Below, one piece after another: positions 1 through 8,347 of a DNA stretch of 41,747 nucleotides. The translations under genes and the position numbers were made by a program. Location: the NCBI RefSeq assembly GCF_042684665.1, contig NZ_JBHULY010000033.1, positions 1-41,747 on the forward strand. The letters run 5' to 3'. Position 1 is the first letter of the stretch; each line of letters starts with the position of its first letter. This DNA comes from Jejuia rubra (GTDB taxonomy: Bacteria; Bacteroidota; Bacteroidia; Flavobacteriales; Flavobacteriaceae). Under the pieces are notes generated by a model. That model did no database searches. It saw only the letters and a program-made list of their open reading frames with translations, and had not been told where the DNA came from.

Positions 1-340
1 TTGTCTTTGATAGAAATATCAACAATATTAAAACTAGCATTATTTAAAATGCACAACGGGTTATAAATATATTTTATTGGGGTTTGCCAACACTTTATTA
101 ATTATATAAAAAGTCCAAAAATTATATAAAAATAACCTCTCCTCTATTGTAATTAATCTAATACCTAAAAAACAAACGAAAGATATATCCTTCAAAATAA
201 AGAAACAATAAATCTACTTAAAAACCATAATATTTCTAACAAGGTATTATTTCATTCAATATACTAAACTCATCCATACAAATTTATTCTTACAAATATT
301 ACATACTAATTTTTACTAAAAATACTACAAATTTCACAGA
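1..340. other. AT-rich region without a recognisable gene
   Basis: No open frame of gene quality is visible on either strand. The stretch is very AT-rich. It holds one copy of a 16-bp sequence that recurs inverted at the right end of the window (48-63), and a 12-base direct repeat, attatataaaaa, at 101-112 and 121-132. The repeat's 20-base period is about two helical turns. It may contain regulatory DNA for the susC promoter that follows, or the end of a gene lying outside the window. Confidence 0.6.
48..63. repeat. 16-bp inverted repeat, left copy
   Basis: The sequence aatgcacaacgggtta occurs here and, as its exact reverse complement, at 41683-41698. The flanks diverge apart from AT-richness. 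It could be a dispersed intergenic repeat or part of a mobile-element end. No transposase or integrase lies between the copies, so mobility is not shown. Confidence 0.6.
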
Positions 341-380
341 TTCGGCAGGATGGAATTTTCTTTGAAATAATATAGTTTTA
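341..380 (+). promoter_or_regulatory. PUL promoter motif site 1 (upstream of susC)
   Basis: CGGCAGGATG at 343-352 is followed after 20 bases by TAGTTTTA at 373-380. The same 10-mer and the same spacing to TAnTTT occur at 8233 and, on the minus strand, at 13914; a weaker copy occurs at 13936. TAnTTT sits like a Bacteroidota -7 box, which places CGGCAGGATG over the -33 region. A start of transcription near 386 would give a leader of about 58 bases before the susC ATG. A role in regulation is inferred. Confidence 0.6.
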
Positions 381-443
381 CAGCACCAGTTTGATAATAG
401 CGCCAAACGAATAAACTAATTTAAATTAACCAAACTCAAGTAA

Positions 444-3400
444 ATGATGAAAAAACAACTTAGGAAAACTCTCAAAAAAGTACTGTTTTTGTGCTTTATT
501 TTAGTATCTCTTGGAATGTATTCGCAGGAGCGTACCGTAACTGGTAACGTTGCTTCTGAAGATGGGATGCCATTAACAGGTGTAAATATTGTTCAAAAAG
601 GAACGAAAAACGGTCAGGTAACAGATTTTGACGGCAATTTCACAATAAAGTTAGTGCCTGGTACTCAAACACTCGTATTCTCTTATTTAGGTTTTACCAC
701 TAAGGAGGTTGAGGTGGCAAGTCAATCCACTATTAGTGTTATTTTAACAGAAGATTCCCAGGGTCTTGATGAGGTTGTTGTGGTTGGGTATGGTTCCCAA
801 ACTAGAGCTGATTTAGTTGGTTCCGTAGGGTCCGTTAAAGGAGATGATATTGCTAAAATGCCAGTTCCAACTTTTGATATGGCGCTTCAAGGTCGTACAG
901 CTGGATTAAACATTGTTAACACATCTAGTGAACCTGGTGGAGAAGTTACCATAAGAATTAGAGGTAACAACTCTATATTGGGAGATAATTCACCTCTAAT
1001 TGTAATAGATGGTTATCCGATGCCTACAGGAAGCGAAGCTAGCGCGGCAGGAGCGGGAGATGGTAATCAAACCTCCTCTAACCTTTTAAGTTTTTTGAAC
1101 CCTGCAGAAATAGAATCTGTTGAGGTTCTTAAAGATGCGTCGTCAACAGCTATTTATGGTTCTCGTGGTGCAAATGGTGTAATAATTGTTACTACAAAAA
1201 AAGGGAATTACGAGCAGGCTACTCAAATTAATTTAACAGCTGAAACTGGATTTAGTGATATTAAAGATTTTCCAGAAGTTTTAGATGGACCAACGTATGC
1301 TGAATGGAGAAATGAAGTAGCTACTATAAACAATACACCTATACTGTTTGACGGGGTTGACCGGCCCTTGCCTGAAAACGCAACGACCACAGATTGGTTG
1401 GATAGAATTTTAAGAACAGCGATGACCAACAGATATCAACTTACTATATCTGGAGGCGGAAATAAGTCAAGATATTTCTTATCGGCTAATTACTTGAAAA
1501 ATGAAGGAATTGTACAGTATACAGATTTTTCTAGAGGTAATATCAGACTAAATGTAGATAACAATCTAACTGACCGTTTAACAACTAGCACATCTGTAAA
1601 CTATGTGCGCTCACAAAATAATAGATCTGGAGAAGGGTCTGGTTCCATCATAAATTCAGGGTCTGTTTTTTCAGCTTACAAAAACGCTCCAACAGCAACT
1701 CCTGATGACCCTATCGACGAAGGTGATGGTACGAGCAATTTTTTTACAGATCCTTTGGTAGAATTAAGAGACACAAGGAATGAAACTTATAATGAGAATT
1801 TAATCTTAAGTATCTTAACAAAGTATAAAATAACAGAAGATTTGACTTTTAACCTTTCAACTGGCACGAATAGTTCAAACAGTAGAAGAGAAGTTTATTT
1901 CCCTAAAACAACTAGGCAAGGACAATTACGTAATTCTAGGGCTGTTTATAACGTTAGTAGCAATCGTAATTATTTAATTGAATCTTATTTATCCTACAAC
2001 AAGGCATTTGAGAAAAGTAATTTTGATGTAACCGGAGGGTATTCTTATCAAATTGATAACACACGTCGTTTAAATACGATCGTAGATGATTTTCCAGTTG
2101 ATAACTTAGAGACCGATAATGTTGGTCTGGGCTTAGACCCCATTATACCTACAAGTTCTAGGATTGAAAGAATTTTATCTTCTTACTACGCTAGATTAAA
2201 CTACAACTACGATAAAAGATATTACGTATCACTAACAGCTCGTGCAGATGGCTCCAGCGTTTTTGCTGAAAACAAAAAATGGGGATATTTCCCTTCTATA
2301 GGTGTGGGCTGGACTGTATCTAATGAAGATTTTCTAAGAGAATTAGAAACCGTATCTAACTTGAAGTTTAGAGCGAGTTATGGTATTACAGGTTCTCAAT
2401 CTATAGCGCCATTGCAGTCTTTAACCCTTTTGGGTACTGCGAATGCTGTATATGGAGATAATCTATATTCTGGTTTAGCTCCTGTAAGAATTGGAAATCC
2501 AGATTTAGAATGGGAAAAGACGAAGCAGTTAAACATTGGATTGGATGCAGGGTTTCTAAAAAACAGATTTAATGCTTCTATAGATTATTACATTAAAACT
2601 ACCGAGGATTTATTATTAAATTTCCCACTTCCAAATTCAGCTGGAATTAACTCTCTTACTGCCAATGCTGGTAGTATTGAAAACAAAGGATTTGAAATCG
2701 TATTAGGAGGTTATATTGTAGACAATAAGGACTTTAAGTGGAACACCAATTTTAACTGGAGTAATAATAAAACAACGGTTGTTAGCCTTGGGGATAACGA
2801 TGCAGATATTTTTGGCCCTGGACCTGCCACAAATATTGTAACAGACCCTACAAACGTTATGCGAGTAGGTGAGCCATTTGGTGCTTTATACGGATATAAG
2901 GTAATTGGTTTATTACAAGAAAGTGATTTTGATGCTTCTGGTACAGCAACGGTTCCAATACTCGGCAACAACCAACTTCCAGGCCAATATAAATTCCAAG
3001 ATATAAGTGGTCCAGATGGAGTTCCTGATGGTATCATAAGTGGTTTAGATCGGGGTATTATAGGTGATACAAATCCAGATTATATTTTTGGTTGGAACAA
3101 TGATTTTACATATAAAAATTTCACTTTAAGTGTGTTTATTCAAGGTTCTGTTGGGAATGATCTCATGAATCTCAATAACTCTTTTATGGGCACAGGTAGA
3201 ATTGTAAATAATGCTTTTAAAGATTGGTATGACAACCGATGGACACCTGATAACCCTACAAATGATATTCGCTACCCTAATTACACTGGAGGCAATGGAG
3301 GTTTTTTTGCACCAAACTCTGCTACTATAGAAGATGCGTCATACGTAAGGTTGAAAAATGTAAGTATTGGTTACAATATTCCTTTAACTAAAATTAAAGA

Positions 3401-3575
3401 AATATCGTCTGCAAGGATTTATGTAACAGGAACCAATCTACTAACATTTACGGACTATTCAGGATTCGACCCAGAGGTCAATATTCGCGGTGGTAATAAT
3501 CTTGCACAAGGTATTGATTTCGCAACCTATCCAAGAGCTCAAACTTTTACTTTAGGTATAAATATTGGTTTCTAA
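444..3575 (+). CDS. susC: SusC/RagA-family TonB-dependent outer-membrane transporter
   Basis: Glycan importer of the outer membrane, which should pair with the SusD lipoprotein encoded 27 bases downstream and draw energy from TonB/ExbBD. A signal peptide ends near residue 27 (GMYSQ). A carboxypeptidase-regulatory-like beta domain follows (about 30-105), then the SusC hallmark DEVVVVGYGSQ and the plug, with the conserved RIRGNNSILGDNSPLIVIDG region. A long beta-barrel ends in the aromatic C-terminus NIGF. The length of 1043 residues is normal for the family. It is the first gene of the PUL, and promoter motif site 1 lies about 100 bases upstream. Substrate cannot be read from the protein. The neighbouring rhamnosidase and sulfatases suggest sulfated rhamnose-containing oligosaccharides. 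Confidence 0.95.
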   Translation: MMKKQLRKTLKKVLFLCFILVSLGMYSQERTVTGNVASEDGMPLTGVNIVQKGTKNGQVTDFDGNFTIKLVPGTQTLVFSYLGFTTKEVEVASQSTISVILTEDSQGLDEVVVVGYGSQTRADLVGSVGSVKGDDIAKMPVPTFDMALQGRTAGLNIVNTSSEPGGEVTIRIRGNNSILGDNSPLIVIDGYPMPTGSEASAAGAGDGNQTSSNLLSFLNPAEIESVEVLKDASSTAIYGSRGANGVIIVTTKKGNYEQATQINLTAETGFSDIKDFPEVLDGPTYAEWRNEVATINNTPILFDGVDRPLPENATTTDWLDRILRTAMTNRYQLTISGGGNKSRYFLSANYLKNEGIVQYTDFSRGNIRLNVDNNLTDRLTTSTSVNYVRSQNNRSGEGSGSIINSGSVFSAYKNAPTATPDDPIDEGDGTSNFFTDPLVELRDTRNETYNENLILSILTKYKITEDLTFNLSTGTNSSNSRREVYFPKTTRQGQLRNSRAVYNVSSNRNYLIESYLSYNKAFEKSNFDVTGGYSYQIDNTRRLNTIVDDFPVDNLETDNVGLGLDPIIPTSSRIERILSSYYARLNYNYDKRYYVSLTARADGSSVFAENKKWGYFPSIGVGWTVSNEDFLRELETVSNLKFRASYGITGSQSIAPLQSLTLLGTANAVYGDNLYSGLAPVRIGNPDLEWEKTKQLNIGLDAGFLKNRFNASIDYYIKTTEDLLLNFPLPNSAGINSLTANAGSIENKGFEIVLGGYIVDNKDFKWNTNFNWSNNKTTVVSLGDNDADIFGPGPATNIVTDPTNVMRVGEPFGALYGYKVIGLLQESDFDASGTATVPILGNNQLPGQYKFQDISGPDGVPDGIISGLDRGIIGDTNPDYIFGWNNDFTYKNFTLSVFIQGSVGNDLMNLNNSFMGTGRIVNNAFKDWYDNRWTPDNPTNDIRYPNYTGGNGGFFAPNSATIEDASYVRLKNVSIGYNIPLTKIKEISSARIYVTGTNLLTFTDYSGFDPEVNIRGGNNLAQGIDFATYPRAQTFTLGINIGF

Positions 3576-3602
3576 TAATAGTTTAATTTAAATAAAACAA
3601 TA

Positions 3603-5102
3603 ATGAAAAAATTAAAATATATAATTCTGCTAGCTGGTCTTGTAGCTTGTTCTGATTTAGAAGAAGTAGTTTATTCAGAAATCAGCCCATCAAATTATTA
3701 TCAAAATGAAGAAGAGGCCCAAGTGGCAGTAACCTCAATTTATAATTCATTTAACAGATTTATTAGTCTCTATGATTTTGGTTTATCTTCCTTGGCTGTT
3801 GTCCCTTCACCAAAAATTCAATCTAAAGTGAGTTGGAGGAGAAAATGGGCAAATTATACTACTGATGCTACAGATGCTATTTCTTTACCTCGTGTTTGGA
3901 ATCCCTTTTATCGAGGTATTTTTAGATCTAATGTCGTTATTTCAGAATTAGAAGGGCGAGAATTTATAAGTGAAGAAGAAACAGCGCGAAAAGAAATAAT
4001 TGCTGAAGCCAAATTTTTAAGATCATGGTCTTTTTTTAATCTGGTTCAACTTTTTGGAGCTGTTCCAATGCCCTTAAAGCCTGCTATTACTGCTGAAGAG
4101 GCGCAACTTCCTAGGACACCAATAGCAGAAGTATACCAACAAATTATTTTAGATTTACAAGAAGCTGAAATGGACTTGCCTAGCGATAAGAGAGGTGCAA
4201 CTCAAATAGGGCGACCTATTCAGGCTACAGCTAAGTTTTTACTTGCAAAAGTATATTTAACTATGGCAGGTTTCCCTTTACAGGATGCGAATGCTATGGC
4301 ATTGGCAAAGACTAAAATACAAGAAGTCATTGATTTAGAAGATACCCCCCAAGGATACAAACTATTAGAAAGCTATGCAGATGCTATTTGGGTAGAAAAT
4401 AACGATGAGCGTATATTTGCTATCCAACAAACACAATCTGCAACACGTCAAGGCACTGCTTTTGGACATGTTTGGGGGTCTCGAAATAGGATACTTACTA
4501 GCCCTGGCCTTGGTCAACGCCATGGTGGATTTACAATGGACTTTTACAATTCTTTCGATGCTACAGATACGCGTAGAGATGTTACTATGGCATACTCTTA
4601 TGTAGATAGAGATGGCATTACACGTACCTATGGGGACGGCTTCTATCCTGAGCGTGAAGGCATATATCAAAATAAGTATGTAGACCTTGATCAAAATGCA
4701 GTTGATGGTGATCCAGATATGATTGTTTATAGATATTCCGATGCACTACTCATGGCTGCTGAAATTGAGAATAGTTTAAATGGTCCAACAGCTATAGCCT
4801 ATGGTTATTTAAACAGAGTAAGGTCTAGAGCACTAGCAACTGATGCCCCAGATGGTATGACGCAAGAAGAATTTGCTGAATATGTATATGAAGAACGTTA
4901 TAAAGAGCTTTCTTTTGAATTTCAAGAAATCTATGACATTAGAAGGTTAGGTAAAGTAGAAGAAGTTTTATCACAACATCCTGAGAATATAACATGGTCT
5001 CCAACAAATACAGCATATAGCCCAAATTTCAATTTGTGGCCTATACCTGTAAGTGAAATTAATAACAACCCTGAAATCCTTGAGAATAACCCTGGATGGT
5101 AA
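3603..5102 (+). CDS. susD: SusD/RagB-family surface glycan-binding lipoprotein
   Basis: Surface lipoprotein that forms the lid of the SusC transporter and captures oligosaccharides. The N-terminus MKKLKYIILLAGLVAC gives a lipobox with the acylated Cys at residue 16. It is followed by SDLEE, an acidic stretch of the type that sends Bacteroidota lipoproteins to the cell surface. The N-terminal TPR-like helices typical of SusD are recognisable (SNYYQNEEEAQVAVTSIYN, then FLRSWSFFNLVQLFGAVP). The C-terminus has the familiar RYKELSFEFQEIYDIRRLG and LWPIPVSEINNNP segments. Length of 499 residues is typical. It is co-transcribed with susC, and an intrinsic terminator follows directly. Confidence 0.95.
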   Translation: MKKLKYIILLAGLVACSDLEEVVYSEISPSNYYQNEEEAQVAVTSIYNSFNRFISLYDFGLSSLAVVPSPKIQSKVSWRRKWANYTTDATDAISLPRVWNPFYRGIFRSNVVISELEGREFISEEETARKEIIAEAKFLRSWSFFNLVQLFGAVPMPLKPAITAEEAQLPRTPIAEVYQQIILDLQEAEMDLPSDKRGATQIGRPIQATAKFLLAKVYLTMAGFPLQDANAMALAKTKIQEVIDLEDTPQGYKLLESYADAIWVENNDERIFAIQQTQSATRQGTAFGHVWGSRNRILTSPGLGQRHGGFTMDFYNSFDATDTRRDVTMAYSYVDRDGITRTYGDGFYPEREGIYQNKYVDLDQNAVDGDPDMIVYRYSDALLMAAEIENSLNGPTAIAYGYLNRVRSRALATDAPDGMTQEEFAEYVYEERYKELSFEFQEIYDIRRLGKVEEVLSQHPENITWSPTNTAYSPNFNLWPIPVSEINNNPEILENNPGW

Positions 5103-5128
5103 TAGTTTTGAGTTAGTTTTAGTTTTGA

Positions 5129-5157
5129 AAGGCTACTGAAAAGTAGCCTTTTTTATA
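5129..5157 (+). terminator. Intrinsic terminator after susD
   Basis: A perfect 9-bp stem (aaggctact at 5130-5138 with agtagcctt at 5143-5151), a GAAA loop and a following T-run. It separates susCD from the rhamnosidase gene, so the latter is expressed by read-through or from its own weak promoter in the 26 bases that follow. Confidence 0.85.
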
Positions 5158-5177
5158 GTTTAAAAAAGTTTTGTTTT

Positions 5178-7940
5178 ATGAAAATTACAGTTATCCTTTT
5201 TCAGCTAATTACTCTTTTTACAGGTATTTATAATGTGCCGAATGACAAAGAATCATTAAATATTAATAGATTAAGAACAGAATATATTAAGAATCCTAAG
5301 GGGATTGATGTTTTAAACCCTCGATTTAGCTGGATTTTAGAAGGAGAAGGGAGAGATAGATACCAAACGGCTTATAGAATACTAGTGTCATCCTCTGAAA
5401 AAAAGCTAAATCAAAACCAAGGAGATATATGGGATAGTGGAAAAATTACATCTAATATTACCAATCAAGTTGAATATGATGGCATTTCTTTAACATCGAA
5501 TACTACGTATTACTGGAAAGTAAAGGTTTGGGATGAATCTAATACAGAATCTAGTTGGAGCAAAACAGCTTACTGGTCCATGGGCTTACTAAAATTTTCA
5601 AATTGGAAAGGCCTTTTCATTGGTCATGATGTGGGATATGACAAAACAGATAAATATGATAGTTTATACCTTCCACCAGCAAGATACCTTCGCAAGTCTT
5701 TCACACCTAAAAAAAAGATAAAAAGAGCAACAGCATATACAACTGCTTTAGGTCTATATGAATTGAGGTTAAATGGAAGTAAAGTAGGCGATGATTATTT
5801 TGCTCCAGGATGGACAGACTATAACAAGCGTTTGTATTACCAAACCTATGATATTACCGAGCACATCAACGAAGGAGAAAATGTTATAGGTGCTATTATT
5901 GCTGATGGTTGGTACGCTGGCTATATAGGTTACGGATTATTTGTTCGGTTAGATAAAGTACGCGAATTCTATGGGGTTAATCCATCATTTATGGGCCAAA
6001 TACATATAGATTACCAAGATGGAAGCTCAGAGATTATTGCTACTGATAGATCATGGAAATCTAATCAAGGAGCAATACGCGAAGCAGATATCTTGATGGG
6101 AGAAGTCTATGATGCTACTATGGAAAACACAGGCTGGGACACCCCAGGCTATAACGATGCATCTTGGAGAACACCTAAAGTATACACCTACCCTAACGGA
6201 AAACTACAGGTACACCCTAGTAATTTAGTAAAAAACACAGAACGCTTGAGACCTATTAAAATTACAGAGCCAGCACCTGGAATTTATGTTTTTGATATGG
6301 GGAAAAACATTGCCGGTATACCAGAGTTAAAAGTTAAGGGGCCAAAAGGCACAAAAATTAAGCTTCGGTTTGGAGAGATTTTAAAAAGAGATGGCAACAT
6401 ACAAACAGAAAACCTTCGTTTAGCAAGAGCGACAGACACATATATTTTAAAAGGAGAGGGAGAGGAAGTTTGGCAACCAAAATTCACATATCATGGTTTT
6501 CAATATGTAGAAGTTACGGGATTTCCGGGTAAACCTACATTAGATGCTATTACAGGCTTAGCGTTAAGCTCCACCAAAACAAATGCAAGTACTTTCAGTT
6601 CGTCTAATGCAATGAATAATACGCTTTATAAAAATATAAAAACCACTCAAGAGGCTAATTTTTTTGACATCCCAACCGATTGCCCTCAAAGAGATGAACG
6701 TTTAGGGTGGCTTGGAGATGCACAAACCTACATGCGCTCTGCATCCTTTAATGCAGATGTAGCTTCTTTTATGACAAAATTTTTGATTGATGTAGACGAT
6801 GCTCAACGCTGGTATGGTGCCTATCCTAATTTTGCACCATTTCCGTACTCAAGACCAAACCAATACGCTCCTGCTTGGATGGATGCGGGGATTATTATTC
6901 CGTATAACATGTACAAAGTGTACAACGACATTCGAATTTTAGAATACATGTATGCTGGAATGGAGAAGTTTATGGAATTTCAAGCTGAAGCAAGTACAGA
7001 TTTTATTAGGCCTGGTGGCGGTAATAATTGGGGCGATTGGTTATCGGTTAACGAAACGACAAGTCACGGTTTTATTGGAGCTTCTTATTATGGTTATGAT
7101 GCTAAACTAATGGCTGAAATAGCAGAAGCGTTAGGGAAAACCGCTGATGCTAAAAAATATAAAACGTTATTTCAAAATATAAAAACTGCTTTTGCTAAAA
7201 AATACATATTAGAAAACGGACACACTTCTGAAGATACGCAAACCACTTACGCTTTAGCCTTATATTTTGATTTATTTCCAGAACACCTTGCAAAAAAAGG
7301 AGCCTCAAGGTTAGCAGAAAAAATTAAAAAGAACGGGGTTAAGTTTTCTTCAGGTTTTTTAGGGACAAAACATGTTATGCTCGCTTTATCAAAATATGGT
7401 TTCGATGATATTGCTTACAAACTATTTAAGCAAACCGAGTACCCAAGTTGGGGATATTCTGTTGTAAATGGAAGTACGTCTATTTGGGAACGTTGGAATA
7501 GTTATACCAAAGACGAATCATCAAATTCAGACCTCAATAGTTCAATGAATTCGTTCAGCCATTACGCCTTTGGGTCTGTGGCAGAATGGATGTTCATTAA
7601 TGCTGTAGGCATAGACACGGAAGATTCTGGCTATAGAAATATAATTATAAAACCAGCCATAAGCAAAGAGATGAACTTTATAAAAGGGAGTTATAAAAGT
7701 ATAAACGGCACAATATCTTCAGCTTGGAATTGGGACAAAAATCATTTAATAATGAATATTGAAATACCAACAAATACAAGTGCTAAAGTATATATACCAA
7801 CATCACAAGTGTCTAACATTAAGGAAAGCAATAAAGCCTTAAAGAAAAATTCAGATATCAAGGTTTTACTGTCAGAAGAAAAATTTACAATACTTAAAGT
7901 TGGTTCCGGTAAATATGCATTCAAAATAAAAACTGATTAA
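5178..7940 (+). CDS. Alpha-L-rhamnosidase, glycoside hydrolase family 78
   Basis: Removes terminal alpha-L-rhamnose from glycans by the inverting GH78 mechanism. A signal peptide is visible at residues 1-17, so it acts in the periplasm or outside. Domain order matches the family: N-terminal beta-sandwich domains (RTEYIKNPKGIDVLNPRFSW and Bac_rhamnosid_N-like KSFTPKKKIKRATAY), a central (alpha/alpha)6 barrel, and a C-terminal beta domain. The barrel carries the signature DCPQRDERLGWLGDAQ at residues 501-516, with E507 the predicted general acid, and SIWERW with E771 the predicted general base. Length of 920 residues is normal. It follows susCD behind a terminator. Released rhamnose would feed the dehydrogenase/hydrolase operon at 14046-17465. 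In-frame sequence after its stop codon is discussed as a possible gene remnant. Confidence 0.93.
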   Translation: MKITVILFQLITLFTGIYNVPNDKESLNINRLRTEYIKNPKGIDVLNPRFSWILEGEGRDRYQTAYRILVSSSEKKLNQNQGDIWDSGKITSNITNQVEYDGISLTSNTTYYWKVKVWDESNTESSWSKTAYWSMGLLKFSNWKGLFIGHDVGYDKTDKYDSLYLPPARYLRKSFTPKKKIKRATAYTTALGLYELRLNGSKVGDDYFAPGWTDYNKRLYYQTYDITEHINEGENVIGAIIADGWYAGYIGYGLFVRLDKVREFYGVNPSFMGQIHIDYQDGSSEIIATDRSWKSNQGAIREADILMGEVYDATMENTGWDTPGYNDASWRTPKVYTYPNGKLQVHPSNLVKNTERLRPIKITEPAPGIYVFDMGKNIAGIPELKVKGPKGTKIKLRFGEILKRDGNIQTENLRLARATDTYILKGEGEEVWQPKFTYHGFQYVEVTGFPGKPTLDAITGLALSSTKTNASTFSSSNAMNNTLYKNIKTTQEANFFDIPTDCPQRDERLGWLGDAQTYMRSASFNADVASFMTKFLIDVDDAQRWYGAYPNFAPFPYSRPNQYAPAWMDAGIIIPYNMYKVYNDIRILEYMYAGMEKFMEFQAEASTDFIRPGGGNNWGDWLSVNETTSHGFIGASYYGYDAKLMAEIAEALGKTADAKKYKTLFQNIKTAFAKKYILENGHTSEDTQTTYALALYFDLFPEHLAKKGASRLAEKIKKNGVKFSSGFLGTKHVMLALSKYGFDDIAYKLFKQTEYPSWGYSVVNGSTSIWERWNSYTKDESSNSDLNSSMNSFSHYAFGSVAEWMFINAVGIDTEDSGYRNIIIKPAISKEMNFIKGSYKSINGTISSAWNWDKNHLIMNIEIPTNTSAKVYIPTSQVSNIKESNKALKKNSDIKVLLSEEKFTILKVGSGKYAFKIKTD

Positions 7941-8168
7941 GATGCAATTTTAGAGAGGCTATCAATTGTACCAGGGTTTGTAAATGAAAAACATGATTTT
8001 TCCATTTTCATTTTTTATCCGGCTATGGTTCATTATTGCAATATAGCCTATAGGAATTAATAAAGTTTTGATGTTGATAATAAAGAGGGAAAAATTTACG
8101 ACAGAGAAGCCATAAAACTATGGTCTCGTAATTATGAACCTATGGGATCCAACATTTTAACAGAGTAG
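7941..8168 (+). pseudogene. Possible decayed coding remnant after the rhamnosidase gene
   Basis: Read in the same frame as the rhamnosidase, the 75 codons after its stop give a protein-like stretch broken by two adjacent TAA codons at 8058-8063. The second half, 8064-8165, reads SFDVDNKEGKIYDREAIK and continues through LWSRNYEPMGSNILTE to a TAG. It resembles real coding sequence in composition, but I cannot assign a family. The rhamnosidase ends normally before it, so it is not obviously a truncated end of that gene. It may instead be untranslated spacer. Confidence 0.3.
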
Positions 8169-8230
8169 AGTTCAGAAAAGCCCTATAAATACCTTTTAAT
8201 GAAAAGTGAATATCTATATTTTTTGCATGT

Positions 8231-8270
8231 TACGGCAGGATGCATTTTTCTTTTTTTTATTCTACTTTAG
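8231..8270 (+). promoter_or_regulatory. PUL promoter motif site 2 (orphan)
   Basis: CGGCAGGATG at 8233-8242 is followed after exactly 20 bases by TACTTTAG at 8263-8270, the same layout as the site before susC. A pyrimidine tract (tttttctttttttt) fills the spacer, as at site 1. No gene follows on this strand, and a terminator stands at 8313-8339. Transcription from here would give an RNA of about 65 bases, or the site is the relic of a lost gene's promoter. Confidence 0.5.
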
Positions 8271-8311
8271 AGTATTAGTATAATATTTAGTAATTAGAGT
8301 AGTAGTTTTTT

Positions 8312-8339
8312 GGGGCGAAATTTTTTTTCGCCCTTTTTT
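8312..8339 (+). terminator. Intrinsic terminator on the plus strand
   Basis: An 8-bp stem (gggcgaaa at 8313-8320 with tttcgccc at 8326-8333) and a run of six T follow. The T-run is on the plus strand, so it ends rightward transcription just before the convergent sulfatase gene, whose stop is at 8348. The minus strand lacks a T-tract after this hairpin. Confidence 0.8.
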
Positions 8340-8347
8340 ATTTTCTG

